Below are positions 30,006 through 32,364 of a stretch of 32,364 bases of DNA, piece after piece. The position numbers and the translations under genes are program-made. The notes beneath the pieces were generated by a model. That model was not told the DNA's origin and did not search any database. It saw only the letters and a program-made list of their open reading frames with translations. The stretch is from Pseudomonas defluvii. GTDB taxonomy: Bacteria; Pseudomonadota; Gammaproteobacteria; Pseudomonadales; Pseudomonadaceae. The stretch is taken from the NCBI RefSeq assembly GCF_001695625.1, contig NZ_MBPN01000057.1, positions 1-32,364 on the forward strand, read 5' to 3'. Positions within the stretch are counted from its first letter, which is position 1. Each line of letters opens with the position of its first letter.

Positions 30006-31334
30006 TTACGGTAGCAGCGAGCCGAACAACGAGTGAGGCCGTGCATCGTCGATCTGCACGTCGACAAACTGCCCAATCAGTTTGGGATTGTCGCAGCGGA
30101 AGTTGACGATACGGTTATTTTCGGTGCGCCCTTGCAACTGCCCAGGGTCACGGCGTGAGTAATCGGTTACCAGAATGCGCTGAACGGTCCCGACCATGCG
30201 CCGGCTGATTTCAAAACCTTGATGGTCAAGGCGCTGCTGCAGTACCTGCAGGCGTTCCTTCTTGAGTTCTTCCGGCGTGTCGTCCGGCAGGTCGGCGGCC
30301 GGTGTACCCGGGCGCTGGCTGTAGACGAACGAGTAGGAGAAGTCGAAGCCGACATCGCTGACCAGTTTCAGGGTTTGTTCGAAGTCTTTTTCAGTTTCGC
30401 CGGGGAAGCCGACAATGAAGTCGGAGCTGATGCAGATATCCGGCACCGCCGCCTTGAGCTTGCGCAGCTTGGACTTGTACTCAAGAACGGTGTGGTTGCG
30501 CTTCATCGCGGCCAGTACACGGTCCGAGCCCGACTGCACTGGCAGGTGCAGGTGCTTGACCAGTTGCGGCACGTCAGCGTGCGCCTGGATCAGGCTGTCG
30601 GAGAACTCCAGAGGGTGCGAGGTGGTGTAGCGGATGCGACCGATGCCGTCTACTGCGGCAACCACGCGGATCAGCTCGGCCAGGTCGGCCAGGCGCCCAT
30701 CGTGGGTCAGGCCACGGTAACCGTTGACGTTCTGCCCCAGCAGGGTGATCTCGCGTACACCGTTCTCGGCCAGGTGAATGACCTCGGCCAGTACGTCGTC
30801 GAATGGGCGGCTGACTTCCTCGCCGCGGGTGTAAGGCACCACGCAGAAGGTGCAGTACTTGCTGCAGCCTTCCATGACTGAAACGTAGGCAGTAGGGCCG
30901 TCGATACGGGGTTCCGGCAGGTGGTCGAACTTTTCGATTTCCGGGAACGAGACGTCTACCTGTGGTTGCCGGGTAGTGCGGGCGGCGTCGATCATCTCCG
31001 GCAAGCGGTGCAGGGTTTGCGGGCCGAACACCACGTCGACATAAGGCGCACGCTTACGGATGGACTCGCCTTCCTGGCTGGCGACGCAGCCGCCGACGGC
31101 AATGACCATTTCCGGGTTCTGTTCCTTCAGCTCACGCCAGCGGCCCAGCTGGGAGTAGACCCGGTCTTGTGCACGTTCGCGGATCGAACAGGTGTTGAGC
31201 AGGATGACATCGGCGTCTTCTGCCCGGGCGGTGACCTCCAGGGCTTGATGTTCGCCCAACAGATCGACCATGCGCGAGCTGTCATACTCGTTCATCTGGC
31301 AACCGTGGGTTTCGATATAAAGCTTCTTGGCCAT
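30006..31334 (-). CDS. miaB: tRNA-2-methylthio-N6-isopentenyladenosine methylthiotransferase
   Basis: The product has 442 residues. MiaB adds the methylthio group to i6A37 of tRNAs that read UNN codons. The N-terminal UPF0004 domain has Cys12 (THGCQMNEYD), Cys49 (NTCSIRE) and Cys83 (GGCVASQEG). The radical SAM domain has Cys157, Cys161 and Cys164 (EGCSKYCTFC). A C-terminal TRAM domain ends the protein (near ILVTDYSRRDPGQLQGRTE). A TATAAT box lies about 33 bases upstream. It is the gene upstream of phoH, as in E. coli, but is separated by 124 bases with a hairpin. Confidence 0.97.
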   Translation of the reverse strand: MAKKLYIETHGCQMNEYDSSRMVDLLGEHQALEVTARAEDADVILLNTCSIRERAQDRVYSQLGRWRELKEQNPEMVIAVGGCVASQEGESIRKRAPYVDVVFGPQTLHRLPEMIDAARTTRQPQVDVSFPEIEKFDHLPEPRIDGPTAYVSVMEGCSKYCTFCVVPYTRGEEVSRPFDDVLAEVIHLAENGVREITLLGQNVNGYRGLTHDGRLADLAELIRVVAAVDGIGRIRYTTSHPLEFSDSLIQAHADVPQLVKHLHLPVQSGSDRVLAAMKRNHTVLEYKSKLRKLKAAVPDICISSDFIVGFPGETEKDFEQTLKLVSDVGFDFSYSFVYSQRPGTPAADLPDDTPEELKKERLQVLQQRLDHQGFEISRRMVGTVQRILVTDYSRRDPGQLQGRTENNRIVNFRCDNPKLIGQFVDVQIDDARPHSLFGSLLP

Positions 31335-31366
31335 GGGAGATCATCAGGTAATTCAAAGAACCGCGC

Positions 31367-31372
31367 ATTATA
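31367..31372 (-). promoter_or_regulatory. Candidate -10 for miaB
   Basis: The - strand reads TATAAT, about 33 bases before the miaB ATG. The -35 region is weak. It forms a divergent promoter pair with the one at 31399-31425. Confidence 0.45.
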
Positions 31373-31398
31373 AGGGGCGTCAGCGATGGTTCCTAGCG

Positions 31399-31425
31399 TT
31401 GTCGATCAGGTGGCTATGCTATAGT
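31399..31425 (+). promoter_or_regulatory. Promoter of the DUF1820 gene
   Basis: An extended -10, TGCTATAGT (31417-31425), follows a TTGTCG -35 (31399-31404) at 15-base spacing. The predicted start is near 31432, giving a leader of about 33 bases. Confidence 0.5.
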
Positions 31426-31464
31426 TTGCGCTCTCTTTACCACCTGTCTTCGTTCCCGCCGAAA

Positions 31465-31791
31465 ATGACCAAACGTGCCGATCCGATCTACAAAGTGATT
31501 TTTCTCAACCAGGGCCAGGTATTCGAGATGTACGCCAAGCAGATCTACCAAAGTGATCTGTGGGGCTTTCTCGAAGTGGAGGAGTTTATCTTCGGAGAGC
31601 GCACCCAAGTGGTGGTCGATCCCAGTGAAGAGAAGCTCAAGGCGCAATTCGAGGGTGTGGTTCGCAGCTTCGTACCGATGCATTCGATCGTGCGTATCGA
31701 TGAAGTCGAGCGGCTGGGGACACCCAAGATCAGTGAAGCGCGCGGGGGCGGTAACGTGATGCCGTTCCCAATGCCGATGCCCGAGAAGTAA
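31465..31791 (+). CDS. DUF1820 family protein
   Basis: The product has 108 residues from the ATG at 31465. The in-frame extension to 31327 crosses the promoter and is rejected. The sequence IYKVIFLNQGQVFEMYAKQIY, broken here as IYKVIFLNQG then QVFEMYAKQ, and VEEFIFGERTQVVVDPSEE fit the DUF1820 family common in Pseudomonas and relatives. The C-terminus ends in a Met/Pro-rich stretch (MPFPMPMPEK). There is no signal peptide. It is divergent from miaB, an arrangement common in pseudomonads. Its function is unknown; the fold is probably a small beta-rich domain. Confidence 0.87.
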   Translation: MTKRADPIYKVIFLNQGQVFEMYAKQIYQSDLWGFLEVEEFIFGERTQVVVDPSEEKLKAQFEGVVRSFVPMHSIVRIDEVERLGTPKISEARGGGNVMPFPMPMPEK

Positions 31792-31810
31792 GCAGGACGC
31801 TGCCCCGGCG

Positions 31811-32359
31811 TCAGGGGAGTGGCGAGAAGGGGGTGCGCCCTTCGGCGCTCTGCAGTTCCAGCAGGTACTTGCGGAAGATCTGCCCCAGTACCTGGGTTGC
31901 GACCTCCAGCTCGTCACGTGGCATTTGTGCCGACACCTCGTCGGCCATGTCCAGGGCGTCTTCGGCGCCATTGACTGCGGCCATTTTCAGCACGATGTAG
32001 GCTTGCACATTGTTGGCCGCCACGCCTTCTCCGCGGAAAAACATGGTGCCCAGGCGGTACTGCGCTTCAGCATGCCCTTGCAATGAGGCCTGTTCGAAGT
32101 AGCTCAGTGCCTTGCTCAGGTCGCGCGGTGCATTTTTACCCACGTAGTAGAACTCACCCAACTCGTACTGCGCCTGGGCATCCCCGCCCTGTGCCGCTTG
32201 TTGGCAGTCAGCGAGTGCTTGCGCCAGGTCTTCGGGCTGGGAGTCGAGGGTGCAGCGGCCGGTTGCCGGGATCAGCAACGAGTTACCGCCTGCTGTAGCC
32301 AGCAGGGGCTGAAGAAGCAACAGGCAGCCCAGGGCAAGGGCGCGGCCGGTGCGGTTCAT
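31811..32359 (-). CDS. Secreted Sel1-repeat (TPR-like) protein
   Basis: The product has 182 residues. The N-terminus is a signal peptide (LALGCLLLLQPLLATAG) with cleavage likely after ATA, so it is periplasmic or secreted. Two or three Sel1-like repeats follow: ALADCQQAAQGGDAQAQYEL, then ALSYFEQASLQGHAEAQYRL with FFRGEGVAANNVQAYIVL. Such repeats form helical scaffolds for protein contacts. The C-terminal 40 residues are outside the repeats. Its stop is 19 bases from that of the convergent DUF1820 gene. The ATG at 32359 is near the window end, so its promoter is not seen. The function is not known. Confidence 0.88.
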   Translation of the reverse strand: MNRTGRALALGCLLLLQPLLATAGGNSLLIPATGRCTLDSQPEDLAQALADCQQAAQGGDAQAQYELGEFYYVGKNAPRDLSKALSYFEQASLQGHAEAQYRLGTMFFRGEGVAANNVQAYIVLKMAAVNGAEDALDMADEVSAQMPRDELEVATQVLGQIFRKYLLELQSAEGRTPFSPLP

Positions 32360-32364
32360 GGGGA

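Noticed and set aside
1..32364. Mobile elements, CRISPR arrays, phage genes, tRNA or rRNA genes
   Set aside because: No transposase, integrase, spaced direct repeats or tRNA-like cloverleaf sequences were found on reading both strands. All larger frames are core chromosomal genes.

Overview
The window is a 32 kb piece of a GC-rich gammaproteobacterial chromosome. Gene content, gene order and protein wording point to Pseudomonas, most likely the P. putida/P. fluorescens lineage. Support includes proA-nadD-rsfS-rlmH-mrdA-rodA-mltB-rlpA-dacA-ybeD-lipB-lipA on one strand, leuS-lptE-holA and miaB/phoH-ybeY-corC-lnt on the other, and a PhaJ-like MaoC hydratase next to an lrgAB pair. It is core chromosome. 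I see no insertion sequence, prophage, CRISPR array, tRNA or rRNA gene.

Layout. Bases 1-6.9 kb hold a miscellaneous envelope and stress block: the 3' tip of an unidentified gene, a small NAD(P)-binding protein, a lipoprotein joining about eleven MORN repeats to a C13 (legumain-type) peptidase domain, a MaoC hydratase, an lrgA-lrgB-LON-domain operon, a DedA-PAP2 fusion and a 3-methyladenine glycosylase. Bases 7.1-18.4 kb hold the large + strand run: proA, NAD synthesis (nadD), ribosome silencing and modification (rsfS, rlmH), the elongasome core (PBP2, RodA), cell-wall hydrolases (MltB, RlpA), DacA, and the lipoate genes with ybeD. A strong bidirectional terminator at 18435-18476 closes this run.

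Bases 18.5-24.6 kb are on the - strand: a second MltB-family transglycosylase, the ribosome-rescue gene arfA, holA, lptE and leuS. Bases 24.6-26.0 kb carry a + strand orphan small gene with an unusual leader, followed by an ElyC/YdcF-type envelope gene. Bases 26.0-31.3 kb are the - strand lnt, corC, ybeY, phoH and miaB set. The window ends with a DUF1820 gene and a Sel1-repeat protein.

The genes mainly serve envelope growth (mrdA, rodA, mltB, rlpA, dacA, the second transglycosylase, lptE, lnt, elyC-like, DedA-PAP2, lrgAB) and ribosome/RNA quality control (rsfS, rlmH, ybeY, phoH, miaB, arfA). Compared with E. coli, where most of these genes run on one strand, the block is split into opposing halves. 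The split falls at lipA/holA, where the second transglycosylase and arfA sit.

The strongest single observation is in arfA (19918-20082). A 13-14 bp hairpin with a GAGA tetraloop and a T tract lies inside the reading frame. It is placed so that terminated transcripts would lose the stop codon and a C-terminal Leu-Ala-Ala, which resembles the tmRNA tag degron. Non-stop arfA messages are known in proteobacteria; the exact removal of an LAA tail is the part that merits checking. No wholly new multi-gene system was found. The most poorly understood items are the MORN-C13 lipoprotein, the orphan gene at 24835 with its attenuator-like leader, and a 19 bp dyad between the maoC and lrgAB genes.
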